Part shown: one piece after another, positions 37,204 through 51,120 of the stretch
Layout: the number at the start of each line of letters is the position of its first letter
How positions within the stretch are numbered: the first letter of the stretch is position 1
Assembly: GCF_001638985.1 (NCBI RefSeq)
Contig: NW_017265138.1
Span: 2,409,993-2,473,992, forward strand
DNA from: Phycomyces blakesleeanus NRRL 1555(-)
Lineage: Eukaryota; Mucoromycota; Mucoromycetes; Mucorales; Phycomycetaceae
Direction of reading: 5' to 3'
Length of the DNA: 64,000 bases
Translations under genes and position numbers: made by a program
Notes under the pieces: model-generated
Seen by the model: the letters and a program-made list of their open reading frames with translations, nothing else
What the model was told of the DNA's origin: nothing
The model's database searches: none

Positions 37204-39659
37204 AGTGGGAAAGTAAAGTTAGAAGAAGAAGAAGAGAAAGAGGAATAAGAAGGAGGAGGAGTAGAAGAGGAAGAAGAAGAAGAAGATATAAGCGTGCGAA
37301 ACTTGCAGTAACGTAAAAGAGAAGAAGAAAAATAAAGGGCACAAAGGGGTGGTTCCTGTAATAAGAGGAGGTGACTGTCCCCATACACACACACACACAC
37401 ACACACACACATCTTCTGATCATGCAAAATGAAGAAAATAGCGTAGAGTGGTGAAGCCAGCTCACCGAGATTTTAATCTCCGGAAGATTTGTAATTTTGG
37501 TAATAAATCCCACAGTTATACAGGCCATTGAAATATATTTCACGTAAGGTTTTGTAGGGTGCATTAACTTTTTCTTATTCTTATTATTTTGTTGCCTCTT
37601 AGGATTACTACACTGCTCTGTCTTCCTTTTCTATGGTAGTATAAGGTTATAACTACGGTGACTAGCTTATATACATACAGTAACTTATTGTTTTTGGGAG
37701 ATGATGGGGAGGTTGAAATTGGCTATCAGATCGTCTTACCAGCGATCACAGCATAATATGTTGCACATTTCCTTTTATAATTACGAAACATTTGTATTCA
37801 ACGTTTTCCTCTTCTTCTTCTTATTTCTTCAGGATTGTGGTTTTTTGGTCTTATGAAGTATACAAGAGATAAATCCTCCTTGAATAGCCGTAATGACTCT
37901 AGAGCTGATATTATTCTACAAGTATTACCTATATATCTGTGCATTTATAATTAAGAAAGACCTGTTTAATCAATATATATTTCAAAGATAAGATATAGAT
38001 TGTATCTCTATTATTGCTGTTGTCGGGCAAACTACACTGTATATGACCAGTACACACATTCTGCAGTATAAATTATCTTTCAAAAAGAAAACTCAGTGGC
38101 AATTCCCGAACGCTTTAAAATAGCTGTATTTATAGATAATATGAAAAAGAAAGAAAGAATAAAAGGAACAAGGTCTTTCTCCATATCTCCCCTAAAGAAG
38201 TTAGAGCAAAGGCCAGGTCATTATTTTTTCTGTTTTGAAGAGTGATATGTCGTACATACGTACGTACGTATGCACGTAACACTTATTACTAAACTCTGGA
38301 TTATCAATGGTGCTGACTTATTTTCATTAGAAACATATTGGCCTGGGTGCTTTTCAATAAGCGTGGATACCACGAAATCATTATCTCAGGGCAGATTATC
38401 TAGCATGAACTTGGGTTTTCTATTTATTTTATTTTTCACAAGCTTGTATCCTAAATAGCACACTCACTATACTTGTAATTACTATTTTATATATTTTATA
38501 TATATTATGCTTAAAATGTCTAATATATCTTTCCTAGCATATTCTGGGCATACTTTCTCTATGATGTATTGAGTAAATATCAAATGTCCATTGGTAAGAC
38601 TGTAAATTACGCATAACAGTACCAGGAGCGATGACCAGAAGTAAAAGGTAAAAATAATAATATTAGAAACATTCCTAATACACCAGCATAAATACTACCA
38701 CAGAATAATTGAGAAATTACAGTACGTCTGCATCCACTAACTCTTTCATAACAGCTGGTTTCAAGTACAAGGTTTCTTGAGTTCCTTAACAACATTTATT
38801 GGCCACTGTTGACCACCTTCAACTTGCTACAGACGTTTTTAACCTATATATTGCTCTATATTGCGATACCTCAATCTCAACAGGCCAGCGCCTTTTTTTT
38901 GTTCATTTCCATAAGAATTTAATTCAAAGAAAAGACATGTAGATTTCTTTTATTGTGTATTAATCATCAAGGCATGTCATTAATAATATCAAATATCCAA
39001 TATTTTATTATGTATATTATTTTGCTACCTTTTTTTTCAACGTTAATATAATAATTATCTCCATATCAATCTTTCTTTTTTGAAACACTAACAAATATTA
39101 AAGTCTGATCCAACAGAGAGAGAGAGAGAGAGAGAGAGAAAAATAGATATATAAGAATGCTGAACTAACGCGTGATGCTGTGACGTCGTGTACCTCTCCA
39201 GCCTGTCCATAAAATCCTCCCCTTCTAGAAAGTATTTGTGAGTTGCAATGACCAATTGAGTTATTGAAATTTATGTTTTATATAATATTAAAGATGCCAA
39301 GTTTTATTTCAATTAACTATTTATGGAATAAATGAACTAAATTGAAGCATAAATGTTATATTTTTCTTTTTTTAAAAAAAAACATAATCACTCCCCATCA
39401 TGAAGTACATTGACATGCTTAATTATTTGAAACAAAAGCCGATACTGAAACTCAAATTTAAAAGTGTGATTTGTTAATGGGCTGTCTTTCAATCTTTGAC
39501 TTTTTTTTTTTTTTTGAGACAAAAAAAAATAGCTGTCCGAATTTTAAAAGTACGAAAATAAATAAATAAAATTGGGACACTCGGGAAAAGTGTAAAGGTT
39601 GTTCAACACGTATATTACTATTTCTACCAACACCTTCACCGCGTAAAAGAGTTTACTTT
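37204..39659. other. Intergenic spacer, AT-rich
   Basis: Starts with the ClpX promoter region (AGA/CTT-rich and a CA repeat). No gene is supported. A GA repeat lies at 39117-39139 and a T-run/A-run palindrome at 39367-39382. Confidence 0.5.
37385..37411. repeat. CA dinucleotide repeat
   Basis: Thirteen CA units about 180 bp upstream of the ClpX start codon. Confidence 0.95.
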
Positions 39660-40715
39660 CGTAAAGGTTTCAGTGGGCGATTCTCCATTCCTGCACTAGA
39701 GGCGTCAGTTAGTCTACTTTGACGGTTAGCCTTTCCTGCTCGCTTGGCATATATGTCCTTTCTCTTTGGAAAAGCAGTTCTTACGTTAAGTATAATTTTC
39801 AATGGTATGGCGGAGGTTATCTACCGAAAATTCCATACTGCTCTGGAATTTGACACCTGTCAATTCCGAGAGGAAAATCTGGTGGGCTTCAGTGATACTA
39901 TAAGATAAACTGGTAAGATATATTTAAAGGCATAGAGTTTCAACAAGCTTGATAATAATGAATGAAAAAAGGCGCTCCAGTTAGAAGCTGCGTTGGATTC
40001 ATTGATGGTACATTCAATCGAATTGCCAGACCAAGAGAGAACCAGGAGGTTGTTTACAACGGTCATTACGTAAGTAAATGATTACTGTAATAGTTGTTTT
40101 CTTCTGTTACTTTAACTCAATACAATGGGGATCTATAGAGAGGCCACGGGCTGAAATATCAAGCCATTGTAACTCCTGATGGAATTACATCTTCCATCAT
40201 TGGCCCCGAGACTGGAAATCACCACGACATGCATATGTACAGACTGGCAGACACGGAGAGACGCCTGTTTGATGCATTTGATTTCACTTCTGTTGGTAGG
40301 CCTTGCTATCACTTGTATGGCGATTCAGCTTATGCTAATTCAGCAGTGATGGCAAGGCCATTTAGAATAAGTAAGCAACACATGATCATCTGCTTTTACA
40401 AATAATACTTATGAACGTTTTAATCTTTTTCTTTCAGCAAATGCATCCGAAGACGACACCGTGTTCAACACCGAGATGTCTAGAGTGAGGATCTCTGTGG
40501 AGCAGGAGTTTGCTCACGTCGGGAGCTTCTTTGCATTTCTGAAATATTCACAAACGCAGAGAATTGACCAATGCTCTGTAGGCCTCTATTATATCATTGG
40601 AACATTCTTAAAAAATGTTCATATATGTTATAATGGGGGGAATAAAACCAGTGCCAAGTTCGATGTTAGTCCACCAACACCAGAACAATACATCGCAGGT
40701 CTTTTAAGACAATAA
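39660..40715 (+). pseudogene. PIF/Harbinger-type DDE transposase relic
   Basis: Fragments in order: a helix-turn-helix-like N-terminal part at 39715-39889 (RLAFPARLAYMSFLFGKAVL, LSIIFNGMAEVIYRKFH), then 39967-40069, 40139-40370 and 40438-40715 separated by two introns with clean GTAAGT/AG sites. The DDE_Tnp_4 triad can be read intact: Asp in GFIDGTFNRIARP (40004), Asp in YGDSAY (40322) and Glu in SVEQEF (40500). This family (HARBI1-like) cuts and pastes DNA with 3-bp target duplications. Damage: a TGA at 39720-39722 where the family has Arg or another sense codon, and a TAA plus no usable splice between FSDTI and KKGAPVRS. I could not find terminal inverted repeats. The C-terminal half is so well kept that inactivation looks recent. 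Confidence 0.82.
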
Positions 40716-42059
40716 AACTTATCATTATTATTGGTACTTGCAAAAGGATCTTATCTGTAACCTTGTGTTCTCGTACAACTCACAGATACAAATAAGCTTA
40801 CTGTTGTTTTCAGTGTACTTCTAAAATGGCTCTTAATAATTGTGTCTCATAAAAGGCCAAACAATTACAAAACATATGATATATAGATAGATCTCTAATT
40901 CATTTTAAAAAAAAAGCTCTATTTCTTTCTTTGATTGATCTTTCTTAATACATAGCTTATATACATAAAGATATCTATAAAATTCCTTGGTGATTCCTCT
41001 TTATTGATCATTTACTGTCATGCCAGGCCTGTCAGTTTCCAAACCTAGAAGAACTTTCTTTAACATCAACAAACGAAGTTTATTTTTATTATTATTATTA
41101 TTTATCTGACAAAGGCGGGTCCTCTTTAAAAATGGCTTACTTTGTATGACATTCCTCGAGTATCTCATTTTCTTTATGACCACTATTATATTTTGAAAGA
41201 GATACAAATCATTCTTAACACAGCAATATCCAAAGAGTATAGTTAATATTGTTATGTAATATACTTACTGCTAGTCAGTATATCACCCAAAAAACACACA
41301 CACACACATACATACATACAAATCATTCTCCAAATCATAATAGAATTTGAATTAGACCATTGTTTTGCTGCTCTACTAAATAAATGATAATAATGATAAT
41401 AATACCTAAATTTTTATCTTACTCTTATACTCATTCTTATAATAGCTTGCTTTAGGTTCTTATATGCCTTACATATATACATAAATATAAACTTTGTAGT
41501 GGCATCAGTGTCTTTATATGGCATGAGGCTATCTTTTAAGCTATCTATTATTTTCTACACTGTTTCACAGACAAACTGATCGATATCTGTGAGCTTTTCA
41601 TGTAAAATTTGAATAATAATATATATTATTAAAAAGAAAGAGAAATACTTGGCATATGACTTGCATTTGATCTCTATATTTTTAAAGCAAGTTCATGAAT
41701 TACTCTGGCACAGATAACCCACGATGTATTAGTGTTTCAAATTGAGATGAACAATAGGGGACAAGCAAGGTGACAAGAACCATTTTTAAAATAGCTCAAT
41801 ATATAAAAGAGACGGCTCAATGACTTTTTGAAAGATATGGAGAAAGTAGGTTATGAGGGGTATTAGGGCTATAAGGGCTATGAAGGTTATGAGGGTTATA
41901 TAAGCCCTAATGGCTAAGGGGTTATAGGGGTTTAAGAGACTTCAAGCTATCAGAGATTTTAAATAATTCAATGATATCAGAAATATTCTTGTATATATAT
42001 ATATATATAACGTCTATAGTAAAACATACTATAAAAGTCGCACAATTCGAAAACACAAG
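40716..42059. other. Intergenic spacer, AT-rich
   Basis: No gene seen. Includes CA and ATAA repeats and, at its end, the G-rich telomere-like array. It may hold the 3' end of the PIF/Harbinger element. Confidence 0.5.
41848..41930. repeat. Degenerate GGGTTAT/GGGCTAT (telomere-like) repeat
   Basis: About ten imperfect units built on AGGG plus YTAT spacing (GAGGGG, TTAGGG, TAAGGG, GAGGG, AAGGGG), mostly on one strand with one inverted copy (CCCTAA). Confidence 0.7.
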
Positions 42060-42549
42060 GCGCATTTTTAAGAGTTTCTGACCGTTATAAAGGAGAGCTA
42101 TAGTCTACTGCAGAAAGTCTTCACGATCTGGTAGAGACTGGTACACCAAAAGGACCTAATACTACAATGCCTATTCGAAAAGAAAGTCAAGGATATTGAC
42201 AATCCTGACTGCATACTCTGCAACAACCCCAAAGATGATTGCCACCTTTTTTGGGATTGTGCTGCCAAAAAATCAGTGTGGCATACGATTGCTAACATGC
42301 TTCTCTCTAACTCTGGTATACTACAATTTTACTACCTTACTCTACCTTGCCCCCCAATTTCTCTCTAGCTCACCAACACAACTGCTAACATACATGTTGT
42401 ACTTGGCTGCACACTGAGTGTTATATGGTCCGCTCACTTTCGATTAGTTTTTGAGGATATTCCATTCAACGCTAACAGTACTGCTGCAATGCCTACTTTG
42501 GCTATTCGACGTGTTGAAGCGGGAGAGTCTCTAGCTCTTCTCATTTAAC
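42060..42549 (+). mobile_element. 3' relic of a LINE (non-LTR) retrotransposon
   Basis: One frame reads DIDNPDCILCNNPKDDCHLFWDC, giving the C-x2-C-x7-H-x4-C cluster that closes many LINE reverse transcriptases. It is followed by SVWHTIANMLL, then after an in-frame TAG at 42366 by LGCTLSVIWSAHFRLVFEDI and IRRVEAGESLALLI-stop. The same frame on both sides of a single stop shows a decayed but once continuous coding end. No reverse-transcriptase palm (YADD) is in the window, so this is a 5'-truncated copy, the usual fate of LINEs. Confidence 0.72.
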
Positions 42550-44287
42550 TATATATATAGTCTTCGTTATTGATTTGATTTTAGTTTGGGTTAAATTACT
42601 TTATATAGTAAAAAGTACATACTGATTTGAGATACTATTAAGAAGAAATGTAGTACACTATAACTGTGCATATGCTATAGTTTTTTCAAGTAAGCAACAA
42701 TACTAGGATCCTAGGGACACTCTACTATTATTATTATTTTCTTTTAAAAAAAAAACAAGCAACGTTTGGTTTAATGTATACTGCTTATTTCTAGCCTTTG
42801 ATTATTCACGACTGTAATACTTCCCACGGTAAAATGAGAATATATATATATATGTGATGCTTCTGTGAGCTTTAGAACACTAAATAAATGAATGAATAAA
42901 CCGATTGCTACTTTACACCAAATGTACTACAGGATCTGGTTATATCTTAGTACTGTTTTTTTGAATGGGCTAGAGTGGCATAGCAATGTTGTCAATTGTG
43001 CGCACCAAGAAATAAATACATGTACTTCTTTTTTGTTTGTCTACAAGTATCAAGAGTCGTGTATTATATTATTGTAATTGGTCATCCATAACATCAACGA
43101 CAAGGAATTATAGAAAGTACAATTATCAATTGGTTATTGATTGAAATATGTGCTTATTATAACTGTCACCACAAGCTATTATATGCACATATATGTATAT
43201 TGGCTGGTACAAGAAAAAGAAAAGAAAAAAAGGCTGATGAAAAGTGGCGTGCTGTTTGATATAGTATAGTCCATTAGGTACACCAGATGATCTTCACTGT
43301 GATCAACCCAATCAAGGTGTGGAGAAGTTAGTGGGACACATAAAAGGTAACATGACCTTTTGAAGATTACCCAAAATGAACTCGACTGTCAAAGTACAAT
43401 CTACTCTTTCAAAAGATTCACAAGGACCAAAGAATAAGAAGAGCAGAAAAGTAAAATAGATAAACTGTTCAAAAATATATATATATATGCATTGGTATGG
43501 TAGTATAGATAGAAAAGAGATGATTTAAAGAAATGATTCTGCGCAGTTGAAAGTCAAAAAACAAGAAACAAAAAGATAGACTTCTCCCAGGATCGAGTGG
43601 TGGGAATTATTTACTGGTCAATATATATATATATTAATATAATATTATTAGTCCTTTTTGGCCTTGCAAGTATAACCAAAGAAGGTGATATTTCGATTGA
43701 GTATTGATTTAAGAGTTGTGGGGGGTGGACACAGCTAAAATTTTTATTATCACTACAATTATCATCTTTTGAGATCTCTGGAGATAAATAAAGAAAAAAG
43801 CAAAATTGAAACATATAACCGAAATAAAGGTTCGGGTGGCATATTAAGAATCTTGAGAAGAGGAAGAAGTGTCTTATTTAATGAACTCTCTGGTTAAAGT
43901 AAAGGTGAAAGGTAGAATTTGATGATGTATGTTGAATGGTACAGCTATAAAGTTGGTAGGGAACACCAATGATCACAAGGTACTCTTTATGGCAGCACAA
44001 TTCTAGAGTTTTTTTTTTCTCAAAAAGGAGGTTCATATCTGATGCTATATAATACACCAAGAGATAAATTCTTTATTTTCTAGTATACACTGTAGGAAAT
44101 GGCCTGATAAGCTATAATTGAAACCATGTATTTTTGTTTATTTTGACAACAAGGAACATTTGCTACGTCTATTATTGAACTTGATTGAAGTGTGTTTGAA
44201 GGAAGAAACAAGGCTGATTATTAGATACAGACATAATCATGATTTATACCTGTCACTCACTACAAATATCTATTATACATATATTGA

Positions 44288-44422
44288 TTAATTGAAGGAA
44301 AGAATAAAATCAATATTTGCGTGGAATACGCTGGGGTGAAACGCCAAGGCCAAGGGGAAAATCCCGGTAAGAAAGAAGAAGAGTGCTACAAAAACAAATA
44401 TGAGCCATTTGTTGTAGTCCAT
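44288..44422 (-). CDS. Possible 44-aa single-pass membrane peptide
   Basis: A frame with a true ATG reads MDYNKWLIFVFVALFFFLT then GIFPLALAFHPSVF and stops after FILSFN. That is one strongly hydrophobic span of about 22 residues with a short N-terminal head. No splice partner, homologue or promoter motif is recognised. In AT-rich DNA, hydrophobic frames arise by chance, so this is tentative. Confidence 0.25.
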   Translation of the reverse strand: MDYNKWLIFVFVALFFFLTGIFPLALAFHPSVFHANIDFILSFN

Positions 44423-47400
44423 CAAACGCGATCCTCCTTAATTCTAAGCCTGACGCCCACAATTCTATTTTGTTTTTCAAAGGAAAAAAAAGCATTGATT
44501 ACGTAGCCATATTTGAGTAAAATCATGTAAAAGAACAAGGGTTTCAAAGATTCATCAAGACATGAAACAAAAATGATTGGATGAGTATTCAAATCACTGG
44601 TTGTACACACATAAAAAGAGAGAGGGAAAGATAAAGAAGACATACATGCAATTCAGCAGTACAAATATATCAATATTTTCCCTAGAGGAGGAGGGGGGGA
44701 GTCAAATGTCTAAACCAAATACCCGGTAAGAATAAATATTTTATAATATAATATATAGTAGATAGATAGAAGGGGGGAAAAGGATTAAGTTTATCGATTA
44801 TGATACATTATGGTTTCATCATATGAATAGCTTCATTTTATCACATACAAGAATGCAGTTATTTATACTTGATTGAACCTTGTAAGGTTGTAAGAAGCCC
44901 CAGCTCTTTATGAACCGGGGTCACCTATCTTATGTGTATTATGATTACTTCTTTACACAGACGAACAAGTTTATTATAAACAAGTAAAACATAACTTTTT
45001 TTTTTTTGCTTCTTCTACTTGACTCATTAGACTAACAAGACACCCTTCTATCTATAAAACAAAACAAGAAAAATGTCCATATTTGGATTTGCATATTGGG
45101 GCGAAAGTTTTTGTGTATCATTTTCTCTCTTTATCTCTCTCTTTACTTTTCTTTCACACACGTCCCCATAGCATTTCTTCCCTCTTCTTCCCTTGCCTTC
45201 CCTTCTATTCCCTTCTCTTCTTTTCCGTTGAACGCTTCCTCTTGGTGGATAATACCAGAGCCGTTTGTTTCACAAGGCAGCCGATCAATAAGACTTTTAG
45301 AATAAGCATATCAATTAGTATTCTTATTATTCTTTCTCTACATGTATTAGATTATACAATATAGTATATATTACATCAGGAATAGACCAAAGAGAATAGT
45401 TCAAATGTATGCATATATCAAACACCTAGAAAACGAATATGTAGATTAATCTAATGTAACTAATGCATTGTGGTGTGATATGCGGATATACACATAGTGT
45501 AAAAATTCAAAGAATCGACACTTAGCATGTTACTCAACGTAACGGGATGAATGTATTAATCCCAAAAGAAATACGAGTTGCCCTCTTTTTTTTTTTTTTT
45601 TTTGGATCTAGGATCTAGATTATTGACCGATCGATTCTTTTAAATAATATATTTAATACTTGATATGTCCTCTTTATTTTCACTAGAGTCTATACTTTTT
45701 TCCACCTTTATTTTTATTTTTTTATTTATTTTTTAGTGAAGAAAAAAAAAAGCCTAAAGCTTTAGGCGGTTAATTAGATAGGCGACTGTATAATGTTATT
45801 TTATTTTGAGTGGTGGTGATCTCAGCATTAACCAAACCCAACCAAACCCAACCAATTCAACCAATTCAACCCAAAAATGAAAATAATTATGAATGTAGCT
45901 GACTTGGGTACACACTTCTTTCCACCCACTTGCCTTCCATTCTCTCCTCTGCCTGCCTCTGTCTTTGTTGTATTTTCTTCCCTGAACATATAGTAATTAA
46001 CTCTCACATGAATAGTCACATCTATATAGATATATCAACTGAATGAATGAATCAGTGGGTGATTGAGTGTTACAAAGACAATGAAATTAAGTTATTAATG
46101 TGACGTGATGTGATCATTAGCTATCTACCACTTTTGTTTCTTCTTAAGATAACTAAAAAAGAAATCTAAACGAATCGTATACATAATGAAATAAATAAAT
46201 AAGTAGATGATATTAAGATTGGTCTTGGTCTAGACTATTGAAAAAAAAAATTTAAAAAAAAGAAACTTATTGGGGGGTGTCATTATTAAAAAATAAAAGC
46301 AAAAATAAAAATTAAATAAAAATGGTGTGAGTTTTTTTTTTGTAAAATGATTATTACAATTTTATACCTATTTTTAAGAGAAGCAATAGATAGATATATA
46401 TTATAGTCTGCTTTACATAATCATAATCCTGTATGTATTTATGTATGTATGTACATGTAGTTTATATTTCTATGTACATATAAGAAAGGTAAGAAAAAGA
46501 AAAGAAAAAGATGGCTGGTAAAGAAGTACTTGAACAGTAGATTCCATGTCTATCGAAATACTTTGGTTGCTAAGCACCGTAATAAATACTATACATACAT
46601 AAAAATAAATTCAAATAGTTTTAGATATCTACTTATTTAATAGGCAAAATAATAAATCCCATCAAATGTTTCGATTGAATATATGCAATGTACATATGTA
46701 TGTACACACCAGATGAGATTCTTTCTTTTCAAGGTACCTCACTATAACTTGTATACATATACATATATATATATGTGTGTGTATGCTTACATTTTAATGG
46801 GGAAAATGATATGCGGGGATTAGATATATTGAATGCTTATTTATCTCCCATAGCAATATATACTTTGAGATTGTACATATGCTTAAGGATTGTGTGAATA
46901 ATTAGCAAATCAACACATCTTATAAACAAAAATTTTATTGAATATACTTAAAAATAATTATTATATGAAAAGTAAAGAAAAAGAAAATGTAGATTGATAT
47001 TTTACACCACAGAGAAATGAAAGACAGAATCCAGAAAATATCCAAGGAAATTAACAGAATCCAGAAATTTGGGTATTGTGTTCCAGAGCCAAGCCTTATT
47101 TATTTTTTTTATTTTTTATTAATTTTTAAAAACCAGATTTAAATCAATAAAAACTGGGAAATGGGAAAGTCACAAAGACACCAAAGAACCAAAAATTAAT
47201 ATACCTTTTCTTTTCTTTAAAAATAAAATAAAAAATTAACATTAATATTAATACAGAAATCAATCCTACCCACTCTCTTTAGGGTCAGGACGGAAGATTC
47301 TTTCCCCCTTACCTTGTATTATTATTTTGTAGCCTGATATTTTAATTTATCTGATATGTCTTTACCTTTATCTATCTTTATCTCCCCCCCCCCCCCCCAA

Positions 47401-50400
47401 CAACAACAACAACAATGCAATTGAATAACCATGGCATTAAATTAATATAATACGTAATATAAGGAACGATACGGGTACAGATAGAAGAAAAAGAAGACGC
47501 CGACGAAATGAATTTTGTACCAAAACCATAACCATAGTAACACTTGTCACCAGTAATGAAGAAGAACAAATCGACAAAACAAAAAGGTTAAGAAACTTGA
47601 GCTGGATAATCTTTCGGCTTTCATTCGGGCCTAAATAGACACCAATTGAGTTTTCTGTGATAATCATCATTGTCCTGACAATAAATGAATCAATTGGAAC
47701 TGGGACTTTTGTCCAGGGATCAAACATTAATAATAATAATAATTGTTTAGCTTCTTATTATTATTATTATTTGAAAAGAATAATAAAGTGGAATCATTCT
47801 TTTTATTTATTTTTTAAATTTTTATTTGATTTTTATTCTTTGTGACAGGATTAATGAAAATAAAGAAGCATTGTTGGTCAATTCGATTCCCTTATTTTAA
47901 TAGTTTGTATATTCTTTTGTAACCAGGTTGTCATGGTAACTTACTTACTCGCTTACTTACTCCGCCATATTATTCATATCAATACACTAAACTGTTAAAT
48001 ACAACAGACAATATAGTACAAAGTAAGAATCTATTTAATTCTATTCATTTTTTAACTGCTGTTTTCTATCTTGTTTTTTTTAAAAAAATTAAAAAGTTAG
48101 AGAGAAAATCATTAGTATAGAAGCTTTACAGATTTTTTTTTAAAAAAAATCGAATTGAATATAGTAATAAAATGCTGTACTACACTAAACATTACACTGC
48201 ACATTACACACTACACTATAAGCTCTATTATACAGTAAAACACAATGCAATGCAATACTATACTATAAAGTACTCAATGCTTTTTTTTTTATTTTGGTAC
48301 TTAGTAATGAAGAATTGATTTCATAAAAGAAAAGTCTTCAGAATGACATCTCTCTCTATATACTAGAGACCCTTAGCTATTGATATCTACCCTTTTATTT
48401 TGAGCTAAAGACGTCATATACATTTATTATTATTATTCGATTCATTTTGATCTGTGATTAGTGATTAGTGATTTGTATCTAAAAGACATTCAAAGTGTTG
48501 TACAAATTAAACATACTATACAGCCCTTTTTATTGTATTGTATTGTACTGTATTTACTATTTTTACTAGTACTAGTACTATCTTTTTTAATGTTGTTCAT
48601 GTTGTATATTTACTTCTTGTGCTTTGGTTAGCACAAGATTCATTCATTTAATTATTTGTTTATTGCCGATGATTCGGAAGAAAAAAAAATGGAGTAAGAG
48701 TAGTTTTTTTTTCTCTTTTCATTACCGAGTGAATGTCACTCACAAAATAAATGAAAAAGTATCTCTTTACACATGTTTTTATATTAACCTCAACTACAAG
48801 TTTTTGCTTTTATTATTAAAAGAAAAAGAAAAGAAAGAACTGATGATTTAATATTATATAGATACTATATTTAAATTTATTGGCATAGCAACGATAAAGA
48901 AGTGTAAAAATAAAATAAAATAAACTTTACCATGGTAACAAAAAGACTTTTTGTCATGGTAACCAAACACCTATATATTATTATTATTTTACAAGTATAT
49001 ATTTGGGTTTCCTTTTTCCTCATCAAGCACAGGTTTTGGGGGTGATGAAAATAAAGAAAGAAAGAAAGAAAGAAAAAAAAAGAGGGAGAGAAAGTGCTTA
49101 TGGGTTTGGTCGGATATAACATGTGAATCCTCACGTGCAATGAACAGTGTTGAAAGAAAGAAAGAAAGAGAAATATTTCCCTTCCATCCCTATCTATCCC
49201 ATATTCCTTACAAGCCAGTCATTTTTTTTTATTATTGCTATTACTATTACTATCACGATCAGTATTAGTATCAGTATTAGTATTAGTATTAATCGTTTTC
49301 ATTTTCATTTTCAATCTTCTTACTAATACAAAACGGAAGTTAATCGTTCGATAGACTTCTCTACAGTCACTGTTCTTTTATTTCTTCTTTACTTCTTTAT
49401 CTTATTTTTTTTGTAGAAACTCAAAAAAAAAACAACTTGCGTAATATATATATATAAGATTAAAGTTCCAAGGTGCTTTGATACTTACAAGAAGACTGTT
49501 GTTTGTATAATAGAACGTCGAGTTCTTTGGGTTTTTTTTTGGTGTAGAGGTAGGACAAGTATTGAAATATGTCTAAATATATATATATAAGAGCTCTGTG
49601 TTCTCAAGAATCTAATGTGTCAGGTACAAAAATAACAACACAGTAGTGGGCTCACAATGCCCAGGTACCAAATCACCCACATGTATACATGTATACACAC
49701 ATATACTTTAAGCTTGTATTTCAACTGGATCCAATAGAATACCTGCCCACTTGTGTTCGTATAAAAAAAAGAATAGTATATATATATATATATACTACCT
49801 GGTCATTAATTCATCCGATACTTTTGTGTATACCTTCAACCAAAAAAAGAAAAAGACGATAATTTCTTTTTTTAAAAAAAAAAAATCGGTTCGCGACACC
49901 CGCTCGGCCGTCAAGTCATCAAGAAGTGCAGGAGATATATTTTGTTATTTAAAACCAAAAAAAAAAGGGGGGGGGGGGGGGGGGGAGAGAATTCCGCGCC
50001 TTCGTTTCCCATTCGCTGAGTTGTTTCAAAATAAGATACCATACAATACAAGACAATACAAAAACGGTGGTTTATTATCCTGGGTTACGCTGAATGGCAA
50101 TTGGCTCAAGTTTTCTCCTTATTCTTCATCTTCATCATCTTGTTGCTGTCTATCTCTATATACATTGATAGCATACTATCAATTCTATTAATCATTTCGA
50201 TACAAAATCTCTTTTTATCTTACTATTCTTTCTTAGTATTTAAATATAATAAAAATATAAAGGGGGAATTATTCACAAGTAAAAATGGTGGAGTTGAATT
50301 TTTCATAATAAAAAAAAAATGTGATCTCTAAAAATGGAAATAGCCTATCATTTCCAAGTCTGCTTACAAAACCAATAATATTTATTCCGCAGTAGGGCCG

Positions 50401-51120
50401 TGCATTCTCACCCGTCATTTTATATATTTATTTTTTTGTTATTTATTTCTTTCATATTTTGGTTGTTGTTTTTTTTTTGTATGAAAAATAAATAAATTAT
50501 TTTTATTATCATTATTTTGGCTACCAAGGATACATACTTCTTTATATCTATAATAGAGATAGCAAAATAATAATAATAATAATAAAAAAAGAAAAGCGAA
50601 AAAAAAAGTGGGTTTTTCCTCTCCCCCCACCCCCACCCCCACCTCCACCTCCATTTTCTCCCTCATTAACTTCCACTCCCCACTCTTTGCCCCTCTCCTT
50701 CTCCCCTGGAGTCCCTAAAAAATGTCTTTTTTTTTTCTTTTTTTTATATAAAAAAAATGTTTTAGTTGTTCCAAATTCGGACACCGTGGACAGCCAATCC
50801 AAGGTTAATTGAAACGTTGTACCGCCCAGCCAAAATAAATAAATAAATATTTTTTTATAAAAAAAAAATTGACCGAGCGGCTAATGGTTTAGACTGTTTG
50901 AGTTGGTAGTTTCCTTTATGTTGCCCGATGTGTATATAATATTTCAGCCGAACAAAAAAAAAAAAACTAATTATTTATTTATTTTTTAAAAAAAAAAAAG
51001 GAAGGAAAAAGTACAAAGTATAGAAAAGAATTAGAGACAAAATTTTGGATATTTTTTTTTTGGTACATAAACAATGTATATATTTACTTACCAGTCTCAA
51101 TTTATGTGTGTGTGTGTGTG

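Noticed and set aside
47437..47727. 96-codon minus-strand frame with a true ATG (MFDPWTKVPVPIDSF...)
   Set aside because: No splice partners, family or promoter motif, and the second half is low-complexity hydrophobic; likely chance.
50866..50930. GACCGAGCGGCTAATGG, like a tRNA-Ser/Leu D-arm; similar GGCCGAGCGG near 49890 (minus)
   Set aside because: No T-arm (GGTTCGAATCC type), acceptor stem or complete cloverleaf could be found around either.
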